From Lacrimispora amygdalina (GTDB taxonomy: Bacteria > Bacillota > Clostridia > Lachnospirales > Lachnospiraceae): DNA of 64,000 bases. The stretch spans positions 1 to 64,000 of the forward strand of contig NZ_QOHO01000022.1 in NCBI RefSeq assembly GCF_003432035.1, read 5' to 3'. Positions 27,198-37,982 of this stretch are shown here, piece after piece. The position numbers were made by a program, and so were the translations under genes. The first letter of the stretch is position 1; the number at the start of each line of letters is the position of its first letter. The notes below the pieces were generated by a model. The model was given only the letters and a program-made list of their open reading frames with translations, was not told the DNA's origin and did not search any database.

Positions 27198-27872
27198 CTA
27201 TTTTTCATGAATTTCCGCTTTATACCCCAGTCCCCTGATTGTAATGATTTCGAACTCCATACAGTCTGCAAATTTGTTCCTCAGTCTGTTTATATGGGTC
27301 TTTATCGTTGTTTCATCGCTATTGGTTTCATACCCCCATATTTCATCAAGAAGCTGGGATTTTGTAAAAATCATACCAGGATAGGAAAGTAATTTAAAAA
27401 GAAGATCGAATTCTTTCTTAGCCAGTTCTGTAATTGCTCCTTCTCTTGTTACGGTATAAGCGGCAGAATCAAGAGTAATATCTCCAATTATAATTTTTCT
27501 TTGGCTGACTATATTAGCCCTTCTTAGAAGTGCTTTTATACGCCAGAGAAGCTCCTCATAATCAATCGGCTTAGTCATATAATCATCTGTGCCGGAAGCA
27601 AAGCCTGTTCTTTTATCATCAAACGTGTGCATTGCAGTCAGCATGATAACTGGTATTTGTATCCCTGAATCCCGTAGTTCCTTTACAAGATCATAACCAT
27701 TCATAACAGGCATCTGAATATCGGCTATTATGAGATCTATATGATTTTGATCCAGCATTTTCAACGCTTCTTCCCCATTTTCCGCTTCTGCCACTGCATA
27801 AAACGGTTTCAATCTGGCGCAGGTAAGCAGTCTTGTATGTTTATCATCTTCAACAACCAGAATTGTTGCCAT
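27198..27872 (-). CDS. OmpR/VanR-type response regulator
   Basis: 224 aa. The receiver domain has acidic residues VVEDD, phospho-acceptor Asp51 in IADIQMP, the conserved Thr in MLTA and Lys in TKPIDYEE. A winged-helix output domain follows (ELAKKEFDLLFKLLSYPG, TIKTHINRLRNKF). GGAGG is 6 bases before ATG 27872. The kinase gene follows on the same strand. I infer that it activates the SDR-efflux operon, because a TTTACA-N5-TTTACA box lies at that operon's promoter. Confidence 0.93.
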   Translation of the reverse strand: MATILVVEDDKHTRLLTCARLKPFYAVAEAENGEEALKMLDQNHIDLIIADIQMPVMNGYDLVKELRDSGIQIPVIMLTAMHTFDDKRTGFASGTDDYMTKPIDYEELLWRIKALLRRANIVSQRKIIIGDITLDSAAYTVTREGAITELAKKEFDLLFKLLSYPGMIFTKSQLLDEIWGYETNSDETTIKTHINRLRNKFADCMEFEIITIRGLGYKAEIHEK

Positions 27873-27919
27873 ATAACACCTCCAAATCTGATTTATATAA
27901 ACTAATATAACTATTGTAC

Positions 27920-28333
27920 TTAATTTAGGTAGTATATTAAGCTAAATCCCATAAAGATCAAAACTACACCCAAAAATTTAACAAGTTTAGTTGTTTTCAT
28001 TATTCCCCATAAAAAATACGATTCCGAAGTGGCAAAGGGAAAGAAGAACACAGAGATCCCCTGAATAACCAGCCCTCCTGTTATGCACAATGTCATGAGA
28101 GACTGGGAATATTTTAGCACAGCCACTACTGTTCCTGCAAGAACAAGACCCAGCGACAGGAAGATACCCATATAGAACCAGCGTTTCATTCTTTTAAAAA
28201 AATTTAAAAAATCTTTCGTTTTCTGTACACATTCCCCGCTGCAGCAAAGCAGTTGTTCTTCTTTGTCTCCGGTAGGCAGCGTATGAGCAATTAAAATTTC
28301 CTTATGGCAATAAATGCATCGATCCATCTTCAT
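27920..28333 (-). CDS. Zinc-ribbon membrane protein
   Basis: 137 aa. The N-terminus has Cys6 and Cys9 (CIYC) and Cys30, Cys31 and Cys35 (CCSGEC), a likely zinc site. It is followed by about three hydrophobic segments (MGIFLSLGLVLAGTVVAVL, LCITGGLVIQGISVFFF, VKFLGVVLIFMGFSLIYYL). I do not recognise a named family. Its start overlaps the stop of the serine hydrolase as ATGA, so the two are co-translated, and the co-transcribed MerR protein also ends in a zinc ribbon after membrane segments. A membrane stress or envelope role is inferred only from this context. Confidence 0.65.
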   Translation of the reverse strand: MKMDRCIYCHKEILIAHTLPTGDKEEQLLCCSGECVQKTKDFLNFFKRMKRWFYMGIFLSLGLVLAGTVVAVLKYSQSLMTLCITGGLVIQGISVFFFPFATSESYFLWGIMKTTKLVKFLGVVLIFMGFSLIYYLN

Positions 28334-29487
28334 GATTCTCCAATTCCACTAACAGATTCATTATTAAGCGAAATATTACGGGCATACAATAAAATTTTAA
28401 CACCAAGTGCTCTGACATCACAGGCAGTATTTGATAAAATAATGATTCCAGTTTCATCTTCTTTATCAATAGCGATATAGCTGCTGTAGCCTCCCGCCAT
28501 TCCATTGTGCCAGATGATATCATTTAATCCCAGAAGCCTTTCTCCAAGCATTGGAAAATGCCACCCAAGACCGGTTTTTCCATTCATCTGCCTTACATGG
28601 GTTTTAAACAGCGAGGCGGAAAGGGTAGTTTTCTCTTCATACAAATTTGCCTTTATGAATTTTACCATATCTTCTGCATTTGATAAAAACGAACCGGCAC
28701 CTGTCAGAACATAATCTTCCCAGACAGGATTTGGAGCGCCTTTTGCATCATAGCCCTGTGCCAGCAGCTTTTGCTGGCTTTCATTCATGGTTATCGTTGT
28801 GTTTTCCATATCTAACTGAGTGCAGATCTCTTTTTTAATAATATTCTCATATGTATCCTTATATTTCAGTTCAAATAGATGGCCTAATAGTCCCATGCCG
28901 AAATTGGAATACTTATAATGACCTGCCCTCTTTTTACCTTGGCAGGTGGAAAGATATTCATAAAGATCTGCCTTTGTCAGACTTTTGTATGGATTTTTCT
29001 GATCCTTCATCCTTCTTCTTAAGCTGTCAGGTATGGAAGGAAAACCAGAGGTATGGGTAGCCAGCTGCATTAAGGTTGTGGTTTGCGCTGTTTTGGGAAG
29101 TTTTACTACATCAGCTAAATATTGATCAATACTGTCGCTGGCAGAAAGATCTCCTCTGTCAGTAAACACCTCAAGCGCTGCAGCTGTAAAAAGCTTTCCT
29201 ACCGATGCCAGTTCAAAAAGGGACATTTCATCAGGCTTCTCATCGCTTTCTTTTCTGATTCTTCCATACCCCTGAATATAAACGTTCCCTCTTTGAACCA
29301 CTCCAATAACAAGACCCACACCATTATTGGATTTTAAATATTCCTCTCCAGACTGATCAATTCTTCCCTGCAGATCCCCAGTATCCTTCCTATTCTTCAG
29401 ACGGTTAAGTCTGACTCGGAACAGATTAGACAGAAAAGCAACCGACAGCATAACCATAATTAAAAATATTACTGCTAATTTCTTCAT
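28330..29487 (-). CDS. Beta-lactamase-class-C-like serine hydrolase
   Basis: 385 aa. An N-terminal anchor (VIFLIMVMLSVAFLSNLF) places the enzyme outside the membrane. The active-site motif SVGK is at residues 95-98 (SxxK), YSN lies near residue 190 (YKYSNFGMG), and HNGMAGG near residue 330 replaces the KTG box, as in esterase/D-aminopeptidase-like members of the family. Such proteins act on cell-wall peptides or esters and rarely confer beta-lactam resistance. GGGGGAG precedes ATG 29487. It follows the MerR gene by 27 bases and overlaps the zinc-ribbon gene by 4. Confidence 0.87.
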   Translation of the reverse strand: MKKLAVIFLIMVMLSVAFLSNLFRVRLNRLKNRKDTGDLQGRIDQSGEEYLKSNNGVGLVIGVVQRGNVYIQGYGRIRKESDEKPDEMSLFELASVGKLFTAAALEVFTDRGDLSASDSIDQYLADVVKLPKTAQTTTLMQLATHTSGFPSIPDSLRRRMKDQKNPYKSLTKADLYEYLSTCQGKKRAGHYKYSNFGMGLLGHLFELKYKDTYENIIKKEICTQLDMENTTITMNESQQKLLAQGYDAKGAPNPVWEDYVLTGAGSFLSNAEDMVKFIKANLYEEKTTLSASLFKTHVRQMNGKTGLGWHFPMLGERLLGLNDIIWHNGMAGGYSSYIAIDKEDETGIIILSNTACDVRALGVKILLYARNISLNNESVSGIGES

Positions 29488-29514
29488 AACTCTCCCCCAT
29501 AGAATGTTTAAACG

Positions 29515-30234
29515 TTAATGGAAATAAGTTTCTTTAAACCACCCCTTTCGGCCGCAGGACGGACACTTGAGAAATTTACCCTTCCTGATGCCATTAAAAG
29601 AAAATGCATCTTTAAAAAAACCTATGGAAAACCGTTTTCCGCAAACAGGGCAGATATAAGAATTGACTTGTGAATGGTAAAAAATCAATCCTGACAAAAG
29701 AATCACGGCTGCCACACCCATTACCCCAGGTGCAAATCCACCCAGGGCTGCTGCAATGGGAAATCCTGCCAAAAGCACAAGAACATAACAGGCCAAAAAA
29801 ATGTACGTCATAACATCCGTCCTTTTATGACGTTCTTTTCTCCGCATCAGCTCCTCCAAATCATCAATACTTTCCACTTCCACTTTTCCAGCCTCATTGA
29901 TTTGTTCCGTAATAACGCTTAACCGCGCCTTCATCTGTTCCAGATTTTTGATCTCCTCATCTATTTTTAATCTCTGGAAAAAGACGATTTCTGACAGAAG
30001 CCCGTATGGATTCTGGGTTTGTGATACTTTTTTGATTTCATCCAGTGAGAGACCAAGAGCCTTATAAAGACAAATACACCGAAACTTTTTAACCTCTTCC
30101 TCCGTATACAGTCTTCGTCCGCCATCGCTTAATTTTGACGGCTTCACGATATTCTCCTTGTCGTAGAACTGTACCGTTCGTATGCTTACATTACATATTT
30201 TTGCAAGCTCACCTGTTGTAAAAAATTTTAACAT
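29515..30234 (-). CDS. Membrane-spanning MerR-family regulator with zinc ribbon
   Basis: 239 aa from ATG 30234, 8 bases after AGAGG (GTG 30243 and ATG 30240 are too close to it). An N-terminal MerR DNA-binding domain (TTGELAKICNVSIRTVQFYD) leads into a coiled-coil dimer helix (residues about 75-120). Two hydrophobic segments follow (TYIFLACYVLVLLAGFPIAA and GVMGVAAVILLSGLIFY), then a C-terminal zinc ribbon with CPVCG and CPSCG. Membrane-bound MerR proteins are unusual and would sense an envelope or metal signal. The promoter has the MerR hallmark 19-base spacer with an internal dyad, so autoregulation of this three-gene operon is likely. Confidence 0.82.
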   Translation of the reverse strand: MLKFFTTGELAKICNVSIRTVQFYDKENIVKPSKLSDGGRRLYTEEEVKKFRCICLYKALGLSLDEIKKVSQTQNPYGLLSEIVFFQRLKIDEEIKNLEQMKARLSVITEQINEAGKVEVESIDDLEELMRRKERHKRTDVMTYIFLACYVLVLLAGFPIAAALGGFAPGVMGVAAVILLSGLIFYHSQVNSYICPVCGKRFSIGFFKDAFSFNGIRKGKFLKCPSCGRKGWFKETYFH

Positions 30235-30252
30235 TTTCATCACCTCTTCTCA

Positions 30253-30283
30253 ATCTTACAACATGACGCAGCGTCACAAGCAA
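30253..30283 (-). promoter_or_regulatory. MerR-type promoter with 19-base spacer and dyad
   Basis: On the minus strand TTGCTT (30278-30283), a 19-base spacer and TAAGAT (30253-30258). The spacer contains the perfect palindrome TGACGCTGCGTCA (30264-30276). Over-long spacers with a central dyad are the signature of promoters twisted by MerR proteins. Confidence 0.75.
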
Positions 30284-30287
30284 TACA

Positions 30288-30950
30288 TTACGTAAGAGGA
30301 TTTTTATCCTTCTCTTTTTTATATAGGGCAAAGGAATAAAAAAAGGGTATTACAATGATCAATGCTGTTATAACAACAATAATAGAAACTCCATATAAAA
30401 CAGCTATTTGCTGCAAATATCCGCTCAACAGGATAATTACTCCTCCGGCCACCATAATATGTCCGGCCATCCGGTTTGTTTTATTCCAATTATCGGGATC
30501 GTGAAAGGTCCATGGAAGCCTCACTCCCATCACGTAATTTCTCCTGCTTTTCGGTAAGTAATTTCCAGTTACAATAAGCAGAATACCTACCACGGAAGAT
30601 GATAATGCGGATATTGGAATTTGAGCACCAAGTGCTATAAACAGTGTGGCAGGAACCAGAATCAGAGAAGTAAGCGGTACCGTCCAGATACTGATCGCAC
30701 GAAGAACTTTCGAGTGCCCCTCCCGTCTTGGGTCATAGAGCAGCCGAATGTTTGAATACAAGTTTAACAGCAGAAATAAAACCGGCATTCCAAACGCTGC
30801 CAAAGCTTTTGGAAAATATCCGTCAACCTCACCTGCGCTGTTCCAGTGTACAGCAATCTGCTCCGGCAGTCTCTTATAGAGTATAACAGACAGTATCTCC
30901 GGAAGCATACACATAACGGAGGTTAAGATAATTGTTCTTTTATTCTTCAT
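30288..30950 (-). CDS. sdpI: SdpI-family membrane protein (immunity-type)
   Basis: 220 aa from ATG 30950 (GGAAGG 5 bases upstream; longer frames run through the ArsR gene). The N-terminal DUF1648 segment contains PEQIAVHWNSAGEVDGYF. The SdpI signature GNYLPKSRRNYVMGVRLPW, TFHDPDNWNKTNRMAG follows, with about six membrane segments. In Bacillus, SdpI protects against the SdpC toxin and sequesters SdpR. Here the gene overlaps the upstream ArsR/SdpR-like gene by 11 bases. No sdpABC toxin genes are visible, so the pair may serve orphan immunity or signalling. Confidence 0.88.
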   Translation of the reverse strand: MKNKRTIILTSVMCMLPEILSVILYKRLPEQIAVHWNSAGEVDGYFPKALAAFGMPVLFLLLNLYSNIRLLYDPRREGHSKVLRAISIWTVPLTSLILVPATLFIALGAQIPISALSSSVVGILLIVTGNYLPKSRRNYVMGVRLPWTFHDPDNWNKTNRMAGHIMVAGGVIILLSGYLQQIAVLYGVSIIVVITALIIVIPFFYSFALYKKEKDKNPLT

Positions 30951-31221
30951 CATTTCCTTCCTTTCCCTTAAATTGAGACAGCCAAAGCATAAGCTCCTCA
31001 AAAACAGATGTATTAAGTTCATAATAAACAAAATTTTTATACTTTGATTCAAATACCAGGTCTGCCTTCTTTAACTGTGCAAGGTGGTATGAAATCGTTG
31101 CATTTGTCATGTCAAATTTTTCTGCTATCTGTCCGGCAGATAAGCGGCCATTTCTCAGCATCAGCAGGATCTCCCGCCTGACCGGATCTGAGAGAGCCTT
31201 AAACGTATCCGGGAAGCCCAA
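30940..31221 (-). CDS. sdpR: ArsR-family autorepressor (SdpR-like)
   Basis: 93 aa, TTG start at 31221 with AGGAGG 6 bases upstream. The winged helix is clear (FKALSDPVRREILLMLRNG, LSAGQIAEKFDMTNATISYH), and no metal-binding Cys or His cluster is visible, as in SdpR. It is translated with SdpI (11-base overlap). A perfect 11-bp inverted repeat sits between its -10 box and ribosome site, indicating autorepression, which in the Bacillus system is relieved when SdpI traps the repressor at the membrane. Confidence 0.9.
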   Translation of the reverse strand: MGFPDTFKALSDPVRREILLMLRNGRLSAGQIAEKFDMTNATISYHLAQLKKADLVFESKYKNFVYYELNTSVFEELMLWLSQFKGKEGNDEE

Positions 31222-31233
31222 TATGATCCTCCT

Positions 31234-31288
31234 ATCTATTTAGATATTTTTCTAAATAGATATTACTCCCTTCATGAATTCCTGTCAA
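31234..31288 (-). promoter_or_regulatory. sdpRI-like promoter and operator
   Basis: TTGACA (31283-31288), 17 bases and TAATAT (31260-31265) form a strong minus-strand promoter. ATCTATTTAGA and TCTAAATAGAT (31234-31244 and 31251-31261, perfect 11-base arms, 6-base centre) overlap the transcription start: an ideal repressor site. Confidence 0.85.
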
Positions 31289-31325
31289 GAGTCTTAGCAC
31301 TTTTACTATCTGACATTTTATACAA

Positions 31326-31370
31326 AACAGGGACATACCGGAAGTAAAATACCTCCTGCATGTCCCTGTT
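31326..31370 (-). terminator. Terminator of the beta-glucoside operon
   Basis: AACAGGGACAT and ATGTCCCTGTT form an 11-bp perfect stem with an inner GGAGGT/ACTTCC stem, immediately after the glucosidase stop on the minus strand, and T/A runs on both sides. Confidence 0.82.
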
Positions 31371-31371
31371 T

Positions 31372-34689
<3,318 letters not shown>

Positions 34690-34705
34690 TTATTTGAAAT
34701 ATGAA

Positions 34706-34732
34706 AGTTTAGCCAACCTAATGTAACCATCT
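34706..34732 (-). promoter_or_regulatory. Degenerate RAT-like site before the PTS gene
   Basis: On the minus strand GATGGTTAC and GGCTAAAC are spaced like the two halves of a BglG/LicT RNA antiterminator, just after the licT stop. No clear terminator follows, so it may be a remnant. Confidence 0.3.
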
Positions 34733-34734
34733 TG

Positions 34735-35577
34735 TCATAAAACAGTCTTATAAACAACTCGTTCAATATGAAGCGTTAAATACAGCTTTTCATCATTGGA
34801 TACCTGATAGTTATATTTCTTTTTCAGAAATTCACAGATCTTTTCCGCACACTCATAGGCATTCACATATTTTTTCTTAATGATCATAAGAAGATCATCC
34901 TGTTCATCATCAAGATAGGTTTTTCCCTCCAGCAGTCTCTGGGCGAAAAACTTCAGATGAGTGATAAAACGGTAATAATATAGTGAATCTTCGTTAAAGA
35001 ACAAGTGAAAATTATAGGAAACGATGCTTGTGATCTCAGCGATCAGCTCGGCAACCTGGTGAATCTCCTCAGCACCTTTTTTTGTTACAGCTTCCACAAA
35101 GTGAATGGCAATAAAACCGGCTTCATCTTCCGGCAGTCGGATGGAAAAACGTTTTTCTATCATATCCAGTGCCTTTAAACCAATCTCAAATTCCTTCTTA
35201 TAAAACTTCTTTATATCCCAGAGAATGGCATTTTTTATCCCAATCCCCTCCTGGAACCGTTTCACTGCAGAATAAATGTGATCGATTAAAGATAAATGAA
35301 TGGTATCATTTAAGTCTGCCTCTAAAACCTTTGAAGCATATTCAATAATCTCTTCTCCCAGCTCCACATAACCGATGGGAATGCTGGCAACCAGTTCCTG
35401 AAACCGGTTGTTAATCAGGGGGTCGGACAAAACAAAAATCTTATCAATCTTACTTTCATCAAGCTCATCTCCATTCTTCTTTTTAAACGCCAGACCGCAT
35501 CCCATAACCACCTTTTCCACCCCGTTTTCATCTTTAATAACTACCGCGTTGTTATTAAAAATTTTGTAAATGATCAT
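34735..35577 (-). CDS. licT: BglG/LicT-family transcription antiterminator
   Basis: 280 aa from ATG 35577 (GGGGTGAG upstream); the longer open frame to 35721 runs across the RAT and terminator and is not coding. An N-terminal RNA-binding CAT domain (MIIYKIFNNNAVVI, MGCGLAFKKKNGD) is followed by two PTS regulation domains with their conserved His residues (HLSLIDHIYSAV, FIAIHFVEA, HLKFFAQRL, YLTLHIERV). Unphosphorylated by the PTS when sugar is present, it binds the RAT RNA and prevents terminator folding. The leader seen here fits that scheme. Confidence 0.92.
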   Translation of the reverse strand: MIIYKIFNNNAVVIKDENGVEKVVMGCGLAFKKKNGDELDESKIDKIFVLSDPLINNRFQELVASIPIGYVELGEEIIEYASKVLEADLNDTIHLSLIDHIYSAVKRFQEGIGIKNAILWDIKKFYKKEFEIGLKALDMIEKRFSIRLPEDEAGFIAIHFVEAVTKKGAEEIHQVAELIAEITSIVSYNFHLFFNEDSLYYYRFITHLKFFAQRLLEGKTYLDDEQDDLLMIIKKKYVNAYECAEKICEFLKKKYNYQVSNDEKLYLTLHIERVVYKTVL

Positions 35578-35631
35578 GCTTCTCACCCCTGTCCACTGGT
35601 ATAAATGATCCTCAAGTTCCTGTTTTTGGCG

Positions 35632-35693
35632 AAAAAAAACCTGTTTACCATGTATTATAGGCAAAAAATGCCACAATAACATAATAAACAGGT
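35632..35693 (-). terminator. Leader terminator (attenuator) of the licT operon
   Basis: On the minus strand ACCTGTTTA (35685-35693) pairs with TAAACAGGT (35639-35647), with a small inner GGCA/TGCC hairpin, and a run of eight Ts follows. Its 5' arm overlaps the end of the RAT, so the two structures exclude one another. Confidence 0.8.
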
Positions 35694-35719
35694 ATAGCTT
35701 GCAAATGCAATCACCATCC
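35691..35719 (-). promoter_or_regulatory. RAT ribonucleic antiterminator
   Basis: 29 bases that align without gaps to the LicT/SacY RAT layout: GGAT-GT at the 5' side, a TGCATTTGCA hairpin core, GC-A-ACC at the 3' side. It follows the promoter closely and overlaps the terminator by 3 bases. Confidence 0.75.
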
Positions 35720-35729
35720 ACTTGACCAC

Positions 35730-35758
35730 AGTATAATACAAAAAAATGATTTTAGCAA
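35730..35758 (-). promoter_or_regulatory. Promoter of the licT-bgl operon
   Basis: Minus-strand TTGCTA (35753-35758), 17 bases, TATACT (35730-35735). Transcription would start about 35723, just before the RAT. Confidence 0.7.
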
Positions 35759-35772
35759 GATAAATTATGAAT

Positions 35773-37299
35773 CTACTCGAATATTCTCCATGCCACAATA
35801 AAGTTATTTCTCCACCAGGCTGTCCTCTGCCGGTAAACTACTTTTCCGTTGCTAGAAGAAGCATCTATCACCTTTTGGCTCTCTGCCGCAATCCCCATAT
35901 GACCTTTTCCCACCACAATATCACCTGGTTTTATATCGTCGTAATTGGATATTCGTTTGTATTTACCCATGTTTCTCCACCCGCTGGAGGTAAGGTAGCT
36001 CTGTCTTACTCCGATCTGATTCAGACTCCAGTAAACAAAACCGGAACAATCAAACGAATTGGGTCCTTTTGACCCCCATACATACTTTGATCCTACCTTC
36101 GATGCTGCAATATCAATAAATGCCTTTACGTTTCCATTTACTGTTTTGCCTCCGCCGCCACTGCCTGCATCCACTACCGCAGGGCGGAAGTCCTTGCCCG
36201 CTTTGACAGACTTATCTGCTGTAAGCAGCGAAAGCGTCTGTACACCAACCGACCCGTCTGCTTTCAAACCATTATCTTTCTGAAAGCGCTTCACGGACTG
36301 CTCGGTTACCTCTCCAAAATACCCGGTAACATTAGAAGAGGACAGATAACCGTACTTATTTAAAAGTTCCTGTATCCGCTTTACACTCTCTCCCTGTTCT
36401 CTCAGCATGACCCCATTGGGTGTGGCCTCCTCCTGTTCTAACGCAATTCTTGTAGAAGGTCCCAGGTATCCGTCTACAACTAAATCATTTCTGGACTGGA
36501 ACTGCTTTACTGCCGTTACCGTATCTTTTCCATAATTACCATCTGGTACAGTTGTTAAATACCCCAGACTTTTTAAACGCTTTTGCGCAGAAAGAACCAC
36601 TTCATTTTTCTCTCCGTAGGCCAGATAATCAGGTTTCACCTCTTCACTGTAAAGCAGACGAATGGTCTTCCGCCCTACCTTTCCGTCTATTGACAGCTGG
36701 TTGAGCTCCTGCAGTTTCATTACTGCTTTTTCTGTTGTTTCGTTAAACTCTCCGGTTACTTCCTCTTCCTTCGCAAGATAACCCAGTTCATAAAGTCTGT
36801 TTTGGATTTGTTTGACGTCATCCCCGGAAATCCCCAGGGATACCGCATAATACTTTGCTTCCTGGGAGAAAAGTGAAGCCAGTGTCTCTGGTCCCGCAAT
36901 TCCATCCTGAACAATATTATTCTGCCTCTGGTATATACGAATGGCATTGGCAGTTACAGACCCATAGAACAGAGTCGGTTCATCATTTTCCATAAAACCC
37001 AGTTCCATCAGCCGCTCCTGCAATTTAGCAACAAAGGGGTGTTCTGAACCTTCTTTTAGATTGTCCGGCACAGGTTCTTCCTGCGCTTCACTTTCTGTCG
37101 CAGGCAAAACCGCTTCGTTTACTGTTTCCAGTTTTATGACCTGACTGTTCTCATCAGGAATGACCGTTTCTGCTTTCTGCTCAAATTGAGAACTGGTTTC
37201 TGCCTGATTGTATACAAATATACCGTACACTGCTGCAAATAATACAGCTGCAGCAAGAAAAAGAACTGTTCGTTTCTGTGTTTTAATGATATTAAACAT
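35773..37299 (-). CDS. Peptidoglycan endopeptidase: four PG-binding repeats and NlpC/P60
   Basis: 508 aa. A single N-terminal membrane anchor (TVLFLAAAVLFAAVYGIFVYN) and an acidic linker are followed by four PG_binding_1 repeats at about 88-140, 155-215, 230-285 and 302-357 (each like VKQIQNRLYELGYL). A Gly-rich linker and an NlpC/P60 domain (about 390-508) come last. The catalytic Cys is in NSFDCSGF and the His in GKGHMGIA. The enzyme is predicted to cleave cell-wall stem peptides outside the membrane, for growth, separation or germination. It is monocistronic, and its end lies directly before the licT promoter with no visible terminator. Confidence 0.9.
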   Translation of the reverse strand: MFNIIKTQKRTVLFLAAAVLFAAVYGIFVYNQAETSSQFEQKAETVIPDENSQVIKLETVNEAVLPATESEAQEEPVPDNLKEGSEHPFVAKLQERLMELGFMENDEPTLFYGSVTANAIRIYQRQNNIVQDGIAGPETLASLFSQEAKYYAVSLGISGDDVKQIQNRLYELGYLAKEEEVTGEFNETTEKAVMKLQELNQLSIDGKVGRKTIRLLYSEEVKPDYLAYGEKNEVVLSAQKRLKSLGYLTTVPDGNYGKDTVTAVKQFQSRNDLVVDGYLGPSTRIALEQEEATPNGVMLREQGESVKRIQELLNKYGYLSSSNVTGYFGEVTEQSVKRFQKDNGLKADGSVGVQTLSLLTADKSVKAGKDFRPAVVDAGSGGGGKTVNGNVKAFIDIAASKVGSKYVWGSKGPNSFDCSGFVYWSLNQIGVRQSYLTSSGWRNMGKYKRISNYDDIKPGDIVVGKGHMGIAAESQKVIDASSSNGKVVYRQRTAWWRNNFIVAWRIFE

Positions 37300-37442
37300 G
37301 ATTGTAGTCTTTAATCCTTTCTGTTGTCCGATGTATGATTATACTCCTGGTCCCAGAGCCTTTTTTTCTGTATTCCACAGGCGATATGAAGACTTTTTCA
37401 ATTTATCATATTAATGTGTGGATTTTATGTGGATGAAAAAAA

Positions 37443-37469
37443 ACATCGTCAACCTCGTGATGACGATGT
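37443..37469. terminator. Bidirectional terminator
   Basis: ACATCGTC and GACGATGT form an 8-bp stem with A8 before and T6 after, so it works on both strands. It is the second hairpin after the ArsR gene and lies upstream of the hydrolase gene. Confidence 0.75.
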
Positions 37470-37507
37470 TTTTTAAGTATGATATTACTGCGGCAAATAA
37501 TAGTAAA

Positions 37508-37540
37508 TACAGCGCCTGATAAAAAAGCACAGGCGCTGTA
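37508..37540 (-). terminator. Hairpin after the ArsR/CadC-like gene
   Basis: TACAGCGCCTG and CAGGCGCTGTA are a perfect 11-bp stem with an 11-base loop, followed on the minus strand by a T-rich stretch. It comes 8 bases after the regulator's stop. Confidence 0.75.
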
Positions 37541-37547
37541 TGAAATA

Positions 37548-37925
37548 CTACTTTTGGTATTTTACATGAATCAGAGCATTCTCCATTATCTCAAATACAT
37601 GCTCATTATTCATGGAATAATAGACAAATTTCCCCTCTTTTCTTGATTTTACCTGGCCGGATACCTTAAGCAGTTTTAATTGATGGGATATTGCTGATTT
37701 CGTCATATCTAAAATGACGGCAAGATCATTCACACATAATTCACTTTTTGATAATGCATACATGATCTTTATTCTGGTATCATCACTAATTAATTTTAAG
37801 AATGCCAAGAGAAGAGAAAAACAGCCGTCATCTTTCATTTCTGACTTCACTTTTTCTGCCAATTCCTGATTAATAGCCTGACAGTCACACTTATTAACTG
37901 AACCTCCCATACTGCACCGTTCCAT
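37548..37925 (-). CDS. ArsR/SmtB-family regulator, CadC-like
   Basis: 125 aa. It has a CadC-like Cys-bearing N-terminus (Cys4, Cys13 and Cys15 in NKCDC), a winged helix (SISDDTRIKIMYAL-like region, then SAISHQLKLL) and a beta-hairpin (SRKEGKFVYYSM). The alpha-3 metal motif reads ELCVNDLA: only the first Cys of the usual ELCVCDLA remains, the second being Asn. It could still bind Cd, Pb or Zn through other ligands or sense something else. No metal pump lies nearby. AGGGATC precedes ATG 37925. A -10 box and an inverted repeat upstream suggest autorepression. Confidence 0.82.
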   Translation of the reverse strand: MERCSMGGSVNKCDCQAINQELAEKVKSEMKDDGCFSLLLAFLKLISDDTRIKIMYALSKSELCVNDLAVILDMTKSAISHQLKLLKVSGQVKSRKEGKFVYYSMNNEHVFEIMENALIHVKYQK

Positions 37926-37950
37926 GATCCCTTCTGAACTTCAATTATTG

Positions 37951-37973
37951 ATTATACGCAGATTCCATTCTGC
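37951..37973 (-). promoter_or_regulatory. ArsR promoter -10 box with inverted repeat
   Basis: Minus-strand TATAAT (37951-37956) is preceded by GCAGA-N6-TCTGC (37958-37973) in the spacer to the -35 region, where a repressor would act. Confidence 0.5.
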
Positions 37974-37982
37974 ATATAGATT

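Noticed and set aside
35577-35721. N-terminal extension of the LicT frame
   Set aside because: It translates the RAT and terminator; the family N-terminus MIIYKIFNNN begins at 35577.
37443-37540. Small RNA gene in the two-hairpin region
   Set aside because: No promoter is evident; the hairpins are explained as tandem terminators after the ArsR gene.
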